Positions 25,009 to 33,645 of a stretch of DNA of 64,000 nucleotides are shown one piece after another. The position numbers were made by a program, and so were the translations under genes. The DNA is from Nocardioides ferulae (GTDB lineage: Bacteria > Actinomycetota > Actinomycetes > Propionibacteriales > Nocardioidaceae), in contig NZ_QZVR01000001.1 in assembly GCF_003660455.1 (NCBI RefSeq), forward strand, positions 583,469-647,468. Direction: 5' to 3'. The notes below the pieces were generated by a model. The model searched no databases, had not been told where the DNA came from, and worked only from the letters and a program-made list of their open reading frames with translations. Within the stretch, counting starts at the first letter, position 1; the number at the start of each line of letters is the position of its first letter.

Positions 25009-26406
25009 CTACTCGCGGGCGGGTGGTGGGAGGGCTGGTGGTGCCTGACTGCGGTAGGTGTGGCCGGTGGGGGTGGTGGTCTCGATGGTGTGGTGGCTGG
25101 GGCGGGGGTCGGTGACCCTTGTTCGCCAGCCGGGGGTCTCTTTGACCAGGTTGTGGGGCTTGCAGGCTCCTTGGGCGTTCTCCCGGGTGGTTTGGCCGCC
25201 GTCGGCGAACCGTTCGGCGTGGTCGCCCTCGTCGATCCGGGCGTCGCAGAACGGGCTGCGGCAGTGCTGGTCGCGCCACCGGATGAACCCGAGGTCGGCG
25301 GTGTTGTAGAAGCGCCGGGTGGGGTCGCTGGCGGTGACGACACCGGTGGCGGGGTCGGTGAAGATCCGCCGCAGCCACACCGGCGCGCCGGCGGTGTGGA
25401 TGAGATCGCGGACCGTCTGGGCGGGGACCACGCTCCCGTCGGCGGTCCGGGCCGGCCGGTCAGGTGCGAGACCAGCGCCGAGGAGGGTCTCGGGGGTCAT
25501 CACCAGCCCCACCTCGACCGGCACCGCGTCCGCAGCGGCCTGGCCGGTGAGCCGCTGCACGAACACGTCGGCCTCGATCTGCGCCACGCTCCGCTCATCA
25601 CCGGCGGCCTTGATGGCCTTCGCGGCGGCGCTCAGGCTGGCCTTGCACGCCACCCCTTGAGCCACCGGGACGGTGCCGGTGACGTGGACCATCGTGTCCG
25701 GCGTGGGCCGGGTGGTCACCCGGCGGTCTCTCGCAGCCTTCGCGGCGCGACGTACGACGGCTTCGGCGTCGAGCTCGGCGGCCAGCGCCTGCGCGGCGGC
25801 CTCGACCCGCCTGGGCGTGAGGCCGAGGATGAAGGGGTCGGTGATCTCCCCGGTGACGGGGTCGACGGTCGTGGCAGCGAGGCGGGCGTCGACGATGCCG
25901 CGGTCCTCGCGGGTGAGGCAGGCGGTCTCGCGGACCAGGATGGTCGCGGTCCACTCGCTGATCAGCCCACCGGCGAGCAGAGAGCCGGTGTGGGGCATCT
26001 CGACCAGGGCGTGGGCGAACCCCAGCCACCGACCCCCTTGACGGGTGGGGCAGCCGCGGGCGAGGGCGACCTGGTCGCCGATCCCGCGGCCCAGGCGGCG
26101 GGCCGGCACCCCGGCCGCTTCCTGCTGGGCCAGCTGGGAGGCCTCGAACCCGCGGGTGATCCGCGCCTGCAGGCCCGCGGCGGCGCCCTTGATCCGCTCC
26201 AACAACGCCAGCTGGTCGACCCGAGTCGCGTCCGCGGCCTTGGTCTGCTCGGGGACGTCGGCCATGTTGGCCAGCTGCTCCAGCATCGCCTCCAGCTCGA
26301 CCCGCGCCGGGTCGCCCGCCAGCGTCCACTCCTCGAAGACCCACGTCGCATCGGCAGGGTCCACCAGCACCCGATCGGGGGGCTGCGGAGTCGTGGTCTC
26401 GGTCAT
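25009..26406 (-). CDS. DUF222 / HNH endonuclease (13E12 repeat family)
   Basis: A 465-residue protein with an N-terminal DUF222 region (to about residue 330) and a C-terminal HNH nuclease (HCRSPFCDARIDEGDH, then TTRENAQGACKPHN). The family is present in many copies in Nocardioidaceae and mycobacteria (REP13E12-type). It behaves like a mobile or selfish repeat gene, though no inverted repeats or target duplication are obvious here. It interrupts the cobalamin locus between the ferredoxin gene and cobD and has no evident link to B12. Confidence 0.85.
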   Translation of the reverse strand: MTETTTPQPPDRVLVDPADATWVFEEWTLAGDPARVELEAMLEQLANMADVPEQTKAADATRVDQLALLERIKGAAAGLQARITRGFEASQLAQQEAAGVPARRLGRGIGDQVALARGCPTRQGGRWLGFAHALVEMPHTGSLLAGGLISEWTATILVRETACLTREDRGIVDARLAATTVDPVTGEITDPFILGLTPRRVEAAAQALAAELDAEAVVRRAAKAARDRRVTTRPTPDTMVHVTGTVPVAQGVACKASLSAAAKAIKAAGDERSVAQIEADVFVQRLTGQAAADAVPVEVGLVMTPETLLGAGLAPDRPARTADGSVVPAQTVRDLIHTAGAPVWLRRIFTDPATGVVTASDPTRRFYNTADLGFIRWRDQHCRSPFCDARIDEGDHAERFADGGQTTRENAQGACKPHNLVKETPGWRTRVTDPRPSHHTIETTTPTGHTYRSQAPPALPPPARE

Positions 26407-26621
26407 AGAGCTAGTGAAACAGAGGCCACCGACAGTGGTCTCAGTGTGCGCCGGTCGCCTGTGTAGAGCGCATGTTCGATGCCGTTAGTGATCGCGTGCG
26501 ACGCCCGAGCCACCCTCCGTTGGGAGCACGGGGCGAAGGCAGAGCCACATCCGCGGGCACATAGGCGGCGAACTGGGCGTCTCCCACTCCTCGCCTCAGC
26601 CCATCGTCCCGACTCCGCCCG

Positions 26622-27548
26622 TCACCGCCGACGAACAGCAACCGCAGCGACCACCCCGCCGACAGCCACCCACCCCACCCGCCGCGCGAGCACCACCGCC
26701 CGAGGCACATCAGCCGCCACAACAGCCCGCCCCTCCCCCATCACCGCCCGCTCCTCGAGCCGGTCGCCGTAGCGGTTGAGCCCACCCAGCCGCACCCCCA
26801 GCGCCCCGGCGAAAGCCGCTTCGACCACCCCGGCGTTCGGGCTGGGATGCCGACGAGCGTCCCGGCGCCAGGCCCGCCACGCTGCAGGAGCACGCCCCGG
26901 TGCAGCAGCCAGCACACACAGCCCCGAATACCGCGACCCCGGCAGGTTCAGCAGGTCGTCCAACCGGGCCGAGGCCCAGCCGAAGCGCTCGTAGCGCGCG
27001 CTGCGGTGCCCGACCATCGCGTCCAGCGTGTTCGCCGCCCGATGGGCGAGCAGCCCCGGCACCCCGGCGGCGGCACCCCACACCAGCGGCGCGGTCACCG
27101 CGTCCGAGGTGTTCTCCGCGACCGACTCCACCACCGCCCGCGCCACCTCGTCCGCCGACAAGCCGGACGGGTCACGCCCGACCAGGTGCGTCAGCCGCTG
27201 CCGCGCCCCCGGCAGGTCCCCCGCCTCCAGCAGCGCATGCACCGCCAGCGCTTCGCGCTCCAACGTCCGGCCGCCCAGCACCGTCCACGTCGCCAGCGCC
27301 GTCACCACCGCGTGCCACACCGGCCGGCGGCGCGCCGCCAGCTCCACCCCCGCCCCGAGACCGGCGACCCCGCCCACCAGCACCGCCGCATGCAGCGCGC
27401 CGCGCCGCCGCGAGTCGGCGTACCACCACCCCTCCAACCGGTGCGCCAACGACCCGAACAGCGCCACCGGGTGCCCGCGCCGCGGGTCCCCCAGCAGCCG
27501 GTCCGCGGCGAAGCCGACCAGCAGCCCGACCGCCCGGGAGCGGCTCAC
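26622..27548 (-). CDS. cobD: Adenosylcobinamide-phosphate synthase CobD (CbiB)
   Basis: A 308-residue membrane protein of the CbiB/CobD family that attaches the aminopropanol (phosphate) arm to adenosylcobyric acid. It begins with the family pattern GFAADRLLGDPRRGHPV and has ESVAENTSDAVTAPLVW, YRAANTLDAMVGHR-type and HPSPNAGVVEAAFAGALGVRLGG motifs. Several membrane helices are present. The GTG start overlaps the stop of the cobBC fusion by four bases. It is last in the chlID operon. Confidence 0.93.
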   Translation of the reverse strand: MSRSRAVGLLVGFAADRLLGDPRRGHPVALFGSLAHRLEGWWYADSRRRGALHAAVLVGGVAGLGAGVELAARRRPVWHAVVTALATWTVLGGRTLEREALAVHALLEAGDLPGARQRLTHLVGRDPSGLSADEVARAVVESVAENTSDAVTAPLVWGAAAGVPGLLAHRAANTLDAMVGHRSARYERFGWASARLDDLLNLPGSRYSGLCVLAAAPGRAPAAWRAWRRDARRHPSPNAGVVEAAFAGALGVRLGGLNRYGDRLEERAVMGEGRAVVAADVPRAVVLARRVGWVAVGGVVAAVAVRRR

Positions 27549-29989
27549 ACCCGCACCGACAACGCGTCCAGCTCCCTCATCAGCCGCGCCACCACCGCCG
27601 GCGGCCGCACCGCGATCCGCACCCACTCCCCGTCCAGCCCCGGGAACGTGTCCGCCCGCCGCACCGCCACCCCCCGCTCCCGCAGCGCCGACCGCGCACC
27701 GGAACCCAGGCGCGCCAACACGAACGACGCCTGCGAGGGCACCACCTCGACCCCGCGCTCCTCCAGGCAGGCCACCAGGTGCGCCCGCCACTCCGCGATC
27801 CGCGCCGCCCGTCGCCCGGCCTCGGCCAGCGCCGCCGGCCCCGTGCAGGCGATCGCCGCGTGCACCGCCGGCGTCGACACCGACCACGGCACCTGGCGCG
27901 CCTCCAGCGCCGCGATGCTCCGCTCGCTGCCCAACAGGTAGCCCGCCCGGATCCCCGGGATCGACCAGTGCTTGGTCAGGCTGCGCACCACCAGCAGCCC
28001 CCGCCGACGGTCCCGCGCCAGCGTCTCCCGCTCGCCCTCGACGGTGTCGATGAACGCCTCGTCGACCATCACGATCCGCTTCGGCCGCCGCAGTCGCAGG
28101 ATGTCCGCCGCCGGGTGCAGCACCCCCGTCGGGTTCGTCGGGTTGCCCAGCACCACCAGGTCCGCGTCCTCCGGCACCGCCGACGGGTCCAGCCGGAACC
28201 CGTCCTCGGGCCGGCAGTGCACCACGCTCACCTCGTGCCCCGCCCGCGCCAGGGCCGCATGCGGCTCGGTGAACTGCGGGTGCACCACCACCACATGACG
28301 CCACTGCTTCCACCGCGCCACCAGCTCGAACGCCTCCGCCGCCCCCGCCGTCACCAGCACCTCGTCGGGACGCCGACGGTGCAGCTCGGCGATCGCCGCC
28401 CGGGCCGCGCTCGGGTCCGGATAGCTCACCGACTCGCGCAGCCCCTCGGCCAGCGCCTGCTCCAGCCAGGCCGGACGCCGCTCCGGGTGCACGTTGACCG
28501 CCAGGTCCAACAGCCCCGGCCCGGTCTCCCGGTCGCCGTGGTGCCGCAGCGGGTCGACCACCTCCGGATCCGCCACCGCCACCCCCGACCCCGCCGAACC
28601 CACAGAGCCCACCGACCTCGCGTCCGAAGGCACCGCCACCGGCTCCGTCCCGGCCGCCGCCTCGGCGAACCGCTGCGCCATCGCCGGATGACCCACCCAG
28701 TGCAGGTGCAGGTACGACGCGTGCAGCGTCGCCGAGGCGACCCCGATCAGCTCACCGTCGACGTCCCAGGCCGGCGTCCAGCCCCGCGCCGCCCGCAGCA
28801 GCGCGGTGCGGTGGAACTCGTGACCGCGCACCTCCTCCCCCGCCCGGGTCAGCAGGCTGTCGCCCACCGCCCTCGCCACCGGATAGCGCAGCGTCAGCCG
28901 CTCGGTCATCGCCGCCCGGGCTCCGATCACCCCCACCATCGGCACGTCGTCGAGCGCCTCCAGCAGGTAGAGCAGCCCCGCGCACTCCGCCACCGTCGGC
29001 AGCCCCGCGTCGACCGCGGTCCGCACCTGCGCCAGCAGCGGCGCGTTGCGGGCCAGCCGGTGCACGTGCACCTCCGGGAACCCGCCGCCGAGCAACAGCG
29101 CCCGCGTGCCCGCGGGCAGCGCCGGGTCGCGCAGCGGGTCGAAGCGCACCACCCGGCACCCGGCCGCCCGCAGCAGCTCCTCGGTCTCGGCGTAGGAGAA
29201 GGTGAACGCCCGCCCCGCCGCCACCGCCACCACCGGCGCGCCGGCGACCGCGGTCACCTCGGCGGCCGGGTCCCACGGCTCGGCGTGGAGAGCCGGAGCG
29301 GACCGCGCCACCTCCAGCACGGCGTCCAGGTCGACGTGCCGGGCGACGAGCTCGCCGAGCCGGGACACCAGCTCCGCGACGCCGTCGCGCTCCGCGGCCG
29401 GCACCAGCCCGAGGTGGCGCGACGGCGTGGTGACCGCGTCGTCGCGCGGCACCACCCCCAGCACGGGTACGTCGAGTGAGCGGCGTACCTCCGCGACGTT
29501 GCGCGGCGACCCCGCCCGGTTCAGCACCACCCCGACCACCTCGACGCCCGGGTCGAAGACCGCCATCCCGGCCACCAGCGCACCCACCGAGCGGGACATC
29601 CGCGAGATGTCGACCACCAGCACCACCGGGGTGCGGGTGAGCCGGGCGACGTGCGCGGTGGAGGCGAACCCGTCCGTGCCCATCCGCCCGTCGTGCAGGC
29701 CCATCACACCCTCGACGATGGCGACGTCGGCACCCCGGGCGCCGTGCAGCAGCAGCGGCGCGACCCGCTCCTCGCCCATCAGGTGCGGGTCGAGGTTGCG
29801 CCCCGGGCGCCCGGTCGCGACCGCGTGGTAGCCCGGGTCGATGTAGTCGGGGCCGACCTTGTGGCCGGACACCTCCACGCCGCGCGCCCGGAGCGCGGCC
29901 ATCAGCCCGGTCGCGATCGTGGTCTTGCCCTGGCCGGTCGCGGGCGCCGCGACCATGAGCCGTGGCAGCCGTGACTGGTCGGTCACCAT
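27545..29989 (-). CDS. cobB: Fusion: cobyrinate a,c-diamide synthase (CobB) + PLP-dependent aminotransferase-like CobC
   Basis: An 814-residue fused enzyme. Residues 1-450 are CobB: the ATPase motif ATGQGKTT (17-24), GHKVGPDYIDPGYH, and a glutaminase half with C336 in AECAGL and H430 in the LHLHW segment. It amidates side chains a and c. A Gly/Ser/acid linker (450-490) leads to a fold-type I PLP domain (490-814) with GNPTNPTG (615-622), DEAFID and K673 in SLTKHW, as in Rv2231c-type CobC. It probably supplies the aminopropanol moiety. The ATG overlaps the cobO stop by seven bases. No stop or frameshift separates the halves. Confidence 0.92.
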   Translation of the reverse strand: MVTDQSRLPRLMVAAPATGQGKTTIATGLMAALRARGVEVSGHKVGPDYIDPGYHAVATGRPGRNLDPHLMGEERVAPLLLHGARGADVAIVEGVMGLHDGRMGTDGFASTAHVARLTRTPVVLVVDISRMSRSVGALVAGMAVFDPGVEVVGVVLNRAGSPRNVAEVRRSLDVPVLGVVPRDDAVTTPSRHLGLVPAAERDGVAELVSRLGELVARHVDLDAVLEVARSAPALHAEPWDPAAEVTAVAGAPVVAVAAGRAFTFSYAETEELLRAAGCRVVRFDPLRDPALPAGTRALLLGGGFPEVHVHRLARNAPLLAQVRTAVDAGLPTVAECAGLLYLLEALDDVPMVGVIGARAAMTERLTLRYPVARAVGDSLLTRAGEEVRGHEFHRTALLRAARGWTPAWDVDGELIGVASATLHASYLHLHWVGHPAMAQRFAEAAAGTEPVAVPSDARSVGSVGSAGSGVAVADPEVVDPLRHHGDRETGPGLLDLAVNVHPERRPAWLEQALAEGLRESVSYPDPSAARAAIAELHRRRPDEVLVTAGAAEAFELVARWKQWRHVVVVHPQFTEPHAALARAGHEVSVVHCRPEDGFRLDPSAVPEDADLVVLGNPTNPTGVLHPAADILRLRRPKRIVMVDEAFIDTVEGERETLARDRRRGLLVVRSLTKHWSIPGIRAGYLLGSERSIAALEARQVPWSVSTPAVHAAIACTGPAALAEAGRRAARIAEWRAHLVACLEERGVEVVPSQASFVLARLGSGARSALRERGVAVRRADTFPGLDGEWVRIAVRPPAVVARLMRELDALSVRV

Positions 29990-30597
29990 TCGATGCCTCG
30001 CTGACCCTTCTGGCCCGCGTCCATCGGGTGCTTTTGCTTGGTCATCTCGGTCACCAGGTCGGCGACCTCGAGCAGCTCGGGTGCGGCGCGGCGGCCGGTG
30101 ACCACGACATGCTGCCGCCCGGGCCGGTCGCGCAGCGTCGCCACCACGTCGTCCAGGTCGACCCAGCCCCACGCGATCGGATAGGTGAACTCGTCGAGCA
30201 CGTAGAGGTCGTGGGCCTCGGCGGCCAGCCGGCGCTTGATCTCGGCCCAGCCCTCGGCGGCCGCCCGGGCGTGGTCGGCGGCCTCGCCCTGCTTCTTCGA
30301 CCACGACCAGCCCGACCCCATCTTGTGCCACTCCACCGGGCCGCCCTCGCCGGACTGCTCGTGCAGCTCACCGAGCCGCTCGAGCACGGTCTGCTCACCG
30401 ATGCGCCACTTCGCCGACTTCACGAACTGGAACACCCCCACCCGCCAGCCCTGGTTCCAGCCCCGGAGCGCGAGCCCGAACGCGGCCGTCGACTTCCCCT
30501 TGCCGTCGCCGGTGTGCACCATCAGCAGCGGCCGGTTGCGGCGCTGCCGGGTGGTGAGCCCGTCGTCGGGCACGGTCAGGGGCTGTCCCTGGGGCAT
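29983..30597 (-). CDS. cobO: Cob(I)yrinic acid a,c-diamide adenosyltransferase CobO
   Basis: A 204-residue P-loop adenosyltransferase (CobA/CobO/BtuR family) that transfers the 5'-deoxyadenosyl group from ATP to cobalt. The P-loop GDGKGKST is at residues 30-37. VFQFVKSAKWRIGE, LDEFTYPI and VVVTGRRAAPELLEVADLVTEM are conserved blocks. It lies between cobA and the cobBC fusion. Confidence 0.94.
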   Translation of the reverse strand: MPQGQPLTVPDDGLTTRQRRNRPLLMVHTGDGKGKSTAAFGLALRGWNQGWRVGVFQFVKSAKWRIGEQTVLERLGELHEQSGEGGPVEWHKMGSGWSWSKKQGEAADHARAAAEGWAEIKRRLAAEAHDLYVLDEFTYPIAWGWVDLDDVVATLRDRPGRQHVVVTGRRAAPELLEVADLVTEMTKQKHPMDAGQKGQRGIEW

Positions 30598-31373
30598 CAG
30601 CGGGTCTCCTGGAGTATGTCGAGGGGTGCGGCTGTGCCGGCGAACGCGGCGACCTCACCGATCACCGTCACCGCCGGTGGTGCGAGGTCTTGCGCGGCCG
30701 CCGCGATGCCGGCCAGCGGGGCGGTGCGCACCTGCTGGTCGGGGTGGCCGCCGCGGGCGACCACGGCGGCCGGAGTGCCGGACGCCAGCCCGTGGCTGAG
30801 CAGGGCGTTGGCGATCGCGGCGAGGTTGGCCACCCCCATCAGCACCACCAGCGTGGTGCCCGAGCGGGCCAGCGCCGCGTAGTCGAGCGTGCAGCCGGGG
30901 TGGCCGGGAGGCACGTGGCCGGAGATCACGCTGAACCCGTGCACCAGCCCCCGGTGGGTCACCGGGATCCCGGCCAGCGCCGGCACCGCAACGGCCGAGC
31001 TGACCCCGGGCAGCACCCGCACGTCGACGCCGGCCTCGGTGCAGGCGAGCAGCTCCTCCATGCCGCGGCCGAAGACGAACCCGTCGCCGCCCTTGAGCCG
31101 CACCACCCGTCGGCCGGCCCGGGCGTGACCGACCAGCAGCTCGTTGATCCGCTCCTGCGGCGTCGTCCTGCCCCGGGGCAACTTGGCCACGTCGACCACC
31201 TCGGCCTCGGCACGGGTCCAGGCGAGGGCGCCCTGGGGTGCGAGGTGGTCGACCAGCAGCACGTCGGCCTGCTCGACGGCGGCGCGGCCGGCCACCGTCA
31301 TCAGGCCGGGGTCGCCCGGTCCTCCCGCGACCAGCGTGACGGTGCCGGGGCGCAGGGGCTGCAGGGTGCCCAT
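30597..31373 (-). CDS. cobA: Uroporphyrinogen-III C-methyltransferase CobA
   Basis: A 258-residue SAM-dependent methyltransferase that makes precorrin-2. The class III motifs VAGGPGDPGLMTVAG, VVRLKGGDGFVFGRG and LPGVSSAVAVPALAGIPVTHR are all present. It has no CysG dehydrogenase/ferrochelatase domain, so it is the stand-alone SUMT dedicated to B12. Its ends overlap cobO and chlID by one base each. Confidence 0.94.
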   Translation of the reverse strand: MGTLQPLRPGTVTLVAGGPGDPGLMTVAGRAAVEQADVLLVDHLAPQGALAWTRAEAEVVDVAKLPRGRTTPQERINELLVGHARAGRRVVRLKGGDGFVFGRGMEELLACTEAGVDVRVLPGVSSAVAVPALAGIPVTHRGLVHGFSVISGHVPPGHPGCTLDYAALARSGTTLVVLMGVANLAAIANALLSHGLASGTPAAVVARGGHPDQQVRTAPLAGIAAAAQDLAPPAVTVIGEVAAFAGTAAPLDILQETR

Positions 31374-33433
31374 CAGGCGGCGCGGCCGGGAGTGCGGCCG
31401 GCCACGACACCGACCAGGGCGGCGGCGCTGACCCGCTCCATCGGCACGTGCTCGGCCCGCAGCCGGGCGGCCAGCACCCGGGCCAGCCCGAACCGCAGCG
31501 GTCCCTGCTCACAGTCGACGACGACGCTCGGCACCCCGAGCGCGGCGACGTGCCCGGCGGCCAGCCTCGAGCGCTCCACCGGGTCGACGCCGGCAGTAGC
31601 CCTCCCGTCGGTGACCACGACCAGCAGCGGGCGCACCCGCGGGTCGCGCAGCCGCTCCCGACGCAGCACCCGCCCTGCCTCGAGGAGACCCTCGGCGAGC
31701 GGGGTGCGACCGCCCGAGGGCAGGTCGTCCAGCAGTGCCGCGGCCACCTCGACCGACCCCGTCGGGGGCAGCAGCAGGGAGGCCTCCCGGCCGCGGAAGC
31801 CGACCATCGCCACCTTGTCGCGACGCCGGTAGGCGTCGGTGAGCAGCGACAGCACCGCGGTCTTCACGTGCGCCATCCGCCGCCGCGCGGCCATCGACCC
31901 GGACGCGTCGACGCAGAAGAGCAGCAGGTTCGACTCGCGCCCCTCGCGGACCGCGCTGCGCAGGTCCTCGGGCCGCAGCAGCACCCGCCCACCGCCATGG
32001 CCGGCGGCGTCGCGGACGGCGCGCTCGGCTGCGGCGTGCAGCGTGCCGAGCAGGTGTAGCTGCCCGGGGCCGGTTCCGCTGCCGACCCTCCGGCCGGTCG
32101 CGCCGCGTGCGCGGCTGCGCCGACCGGGGCTGCCCTCACCGACGCCGTCGACGGTGAACAGCCGGGGCCGGTACGCCGCGCCGGCGCGCGCCGTCTCCGG
32201 GTCGCCGCCGCCCGCGGTGGCGGCGGACGCCTGGTCGGGCTCCGCCGCCTCCGGGCATTCGGACGTCGTCTCCCCCTCCGGTGCGTCGCCGGGCTCCTCG
32301 TGGTCGCCGGGCTCCTCGTCCGTTCCGCCAGGTGGCTCGGGCCCGGGCCCGGGGTCAGGCTCGGGGTCGGGCTCGGGCAGCTCGTCGTCGCCAAGCAGCC
32401 GGTCGAGCAGGTCCTCGTCGAGGCCGGGGGCGTCGAAGGGGTCGCGGCGCCGCCGGTGCGGCAGGGCGAGCAGGGCCGCAGCACGGATGTCGGCCAGCGT
32501 GACCCGATCCCGCCCGACCCAGGCGGCGTGGGCGGCGGCGGTGCGGGTGGTGACGATGTCGGCGCGAAGCCCCTCGACCTCGAACCCCGCGCAGACCTGG
32601 GCGATCTTGAGCAGCGCCGCGTCGGAGACCTTGACCGACCCGAGCCGCCCGCGGGCCGCGGCGATCCGCCGGGTCAGCTCCTGCTGCCGCTCGGCGTACC
32701 CGGCCGCGAACCCCTCGGGGTCCTCGTCGAAGGCGAGCCGCCGTCGGACCACCTCGGTGCGCAGCGCCGGGTCGCGAGGGGCGGCGACCTCGACGGTCAG
32801 CCCGAACCGGTCGAGCAGCTGCGGCCGCAGCTCGCCCTCCTCGGGGTTCATCGTGCCGATCAGCACGAACCGGGCGGCGTGGCCGAGCGAGACGCCGTCG
32901 CGCTCGACGGTGACGGTGCCGGTGGCGGCGGCGTCGAGCAGCAGGTCGACGAGGTGGTCGTGGAGCAGGTTGACCTCGTCGACGTAGAGCACCCCGCGGT
33001 GGGCGCGGGCCAGCAGCCCGGGCTCGAACTCGACGGCGCCGGCGGTCAGCGCGCGCTCCAAGTGGATCGAGCCGAGCAGCCGGTCCTCCGACGCCCCGAC
33101 CGGCAGCTCCACGAGCCGCACCGGCCGTACCACCGTGGGGGCGGCGGGGTCGAACGGGCCGTCGGGCGAGACGGCCCCGGGGTCGTGCGGGTCGGCGGAG
33201 TAGCGGTCGCCCTCGTGGGTCTCGATCCAGGGCAGCACCTCGGCGAGACCGCGCACGGCGGTGGACTTCGCGGTCCCCTTGTGACCGCGCACCAGGACCC
33301 CGCCGATCTGCGGGCTGATCGAGGTCAGCACCAGCGCGAGGCCCATCGGATCCAGCCCGGAGTCCAGACCGGTGTCGGGCTCGGACCCGAGACCGCAGCC
33401 GACGACGGCAGAGAAGGGGTAGTTCGTTGGCAC
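31373..33433 (-). CDS. Mg-chelatase-like AAA+/VWA subunit (ChlI-ChlD fusion) for cobaltochelatase
   Basis: A 686-residue ChlID-type protein. The AAA+ module has Walker A GHKGTAKST, Walker B GVLYVDEVNLLHD and sensor GTMNPEEGELRPQLLDRFG. A long acidic Pro/Glu/Asp linker follows (about residues 345-420), then a von Willebrand A domain with the MIDAS site DASGSMAARR. It should be the motor for CobN, replacing CobS/CobT. The start is GTG 33433 with GGGAG upstream; an ATG further up lies inside the riboswitch. It leads the operon chlID-cobA-cobO-cobBC-cobD. Confidence 0.88.
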   Translation of the reverse strand: MPTNYPFSAVVGCGLGSEPDTGLDSGLDPMGLALVLTSISPQIGGVLVRGHKGTAKSTAVRGLAEVLPWIETHEGDRYSADPHDPGAVSPDGPFDPAAPTVVRPVRLVELPVGASEDRLLGSIHLERALTAGAVEFEPGLLARAHRGVLYVDEVNLLHDHLVDLLLDAAATGTVTVERDGVSLGHAARFVLIGTMNPEEGELRPQLLDRFGLTVEVAAPRDPALRTEVVRRRLAFDEDPEGFAAGYAERQQELTRRIAAARGRLGSVKVSDAALLKIAQVCAGFEVEGLRADIVTTRTAAAHAAWVGRDRVTLADIRAAALLALPHRRRRDPFDAPGLDEDLLDRLLGDDELPEPDPEPDPGPGPEPPGGTDEEPGDHEEPGDAPEGETTSECPEAAEPDQASAATAGGGDPETARAGAAYRPRLFTVDGVGEGSPGRRSRARGATGRRVGSGTGPGQLHLLGTLHAAAERAVRDAAGHGGGRVLLRPEDLRSAVREGRESNLLLFCVDASGSMAARRRMAHVKTAVLSLLTDAYRRRDKVAMVGFRGREASLLLPPTGSVEVAAALLDDLPSGGRTPLAEGLLEAGRVLRRERLRDPRVRPLLVVVTDGRATAGVDPVERSRLAAGHVAALGVPSVVVDCEQGPLRFGLARVLAARLRAEHVPMERVSAAALVGVVAGRTPGRAA

Positions 33434-33464
33434 GTGAGGCTCCCGCTCGCTAGGCCATGGATGG

Positions 33465-33622
33465 CGACGCGAGGCCGGTCTTCGGACTTGCCGGGTCACT
33501 CCTCACGGAGTGCTCGGTTCACCGCAGCGGGCCTGTGCCGGACTCTCACCGGCTTCCCAGATTCTCCCCGTTGACCTTCCCCACCGCGTGGCGATGGTTG
33601 GGCCGCAGGGGCACCTCACGTG
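33465..33622 (-). promoter_or_regulatory. Cobalamin riboswitch upstream of chlID operon
   Basis: Read on the minus strand, GGGAAGCCGGTGAGAGTCCGG, CCGCTGCGGTGAACC and the 3' box CAAGTCCGAAGACCGGCC appear in order. The structure sits between the divergent -10 at 33634-33629 and the chlID ribosome site. Confidence 0.9.
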
Positions 33623-33628
33623 CGACGG

Positions 33629-33638
33629 ACGATAGCGT
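33629..33638. promoter_or_regulatory. Overlapping divergent -10 elements for chlID operon and cobL
   Basis: ACGATAGCGT holds TATCGT on the minus strand (33634-33629), leading into the riboswitch, and TAGCGT on the plus strand (33633-33638), seven bases before the cobL GTG. The two hexamers share bases, so the promoters should exclude each other. cobL would then be leaderless. Confidence 0.55.
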
Positions 33639-33645
33639 CCCGGCC

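Noticed and set aside
26407..26621. Possible small gene between the HNH gene and cobD
   Set aside because: The only frames there are Trp/Arg/Gly-rich with no ribosome site; likely just promoter and intergenic sequence.
26900..29479. An 859-codon open frame antisense to the cobBC fusion and cobD
   Set aside because: Low-complexity Pro/Arg/Ser/His translation, no recognisable motif; a third-position GC shadow.
33434..33499. Longer ChlID start at 33499
   Set aside because: The extension lies inside the riboswitch 3' region; GTG 33433 has a proper ribosome site and starts at the conserved NYPFSAVVG.
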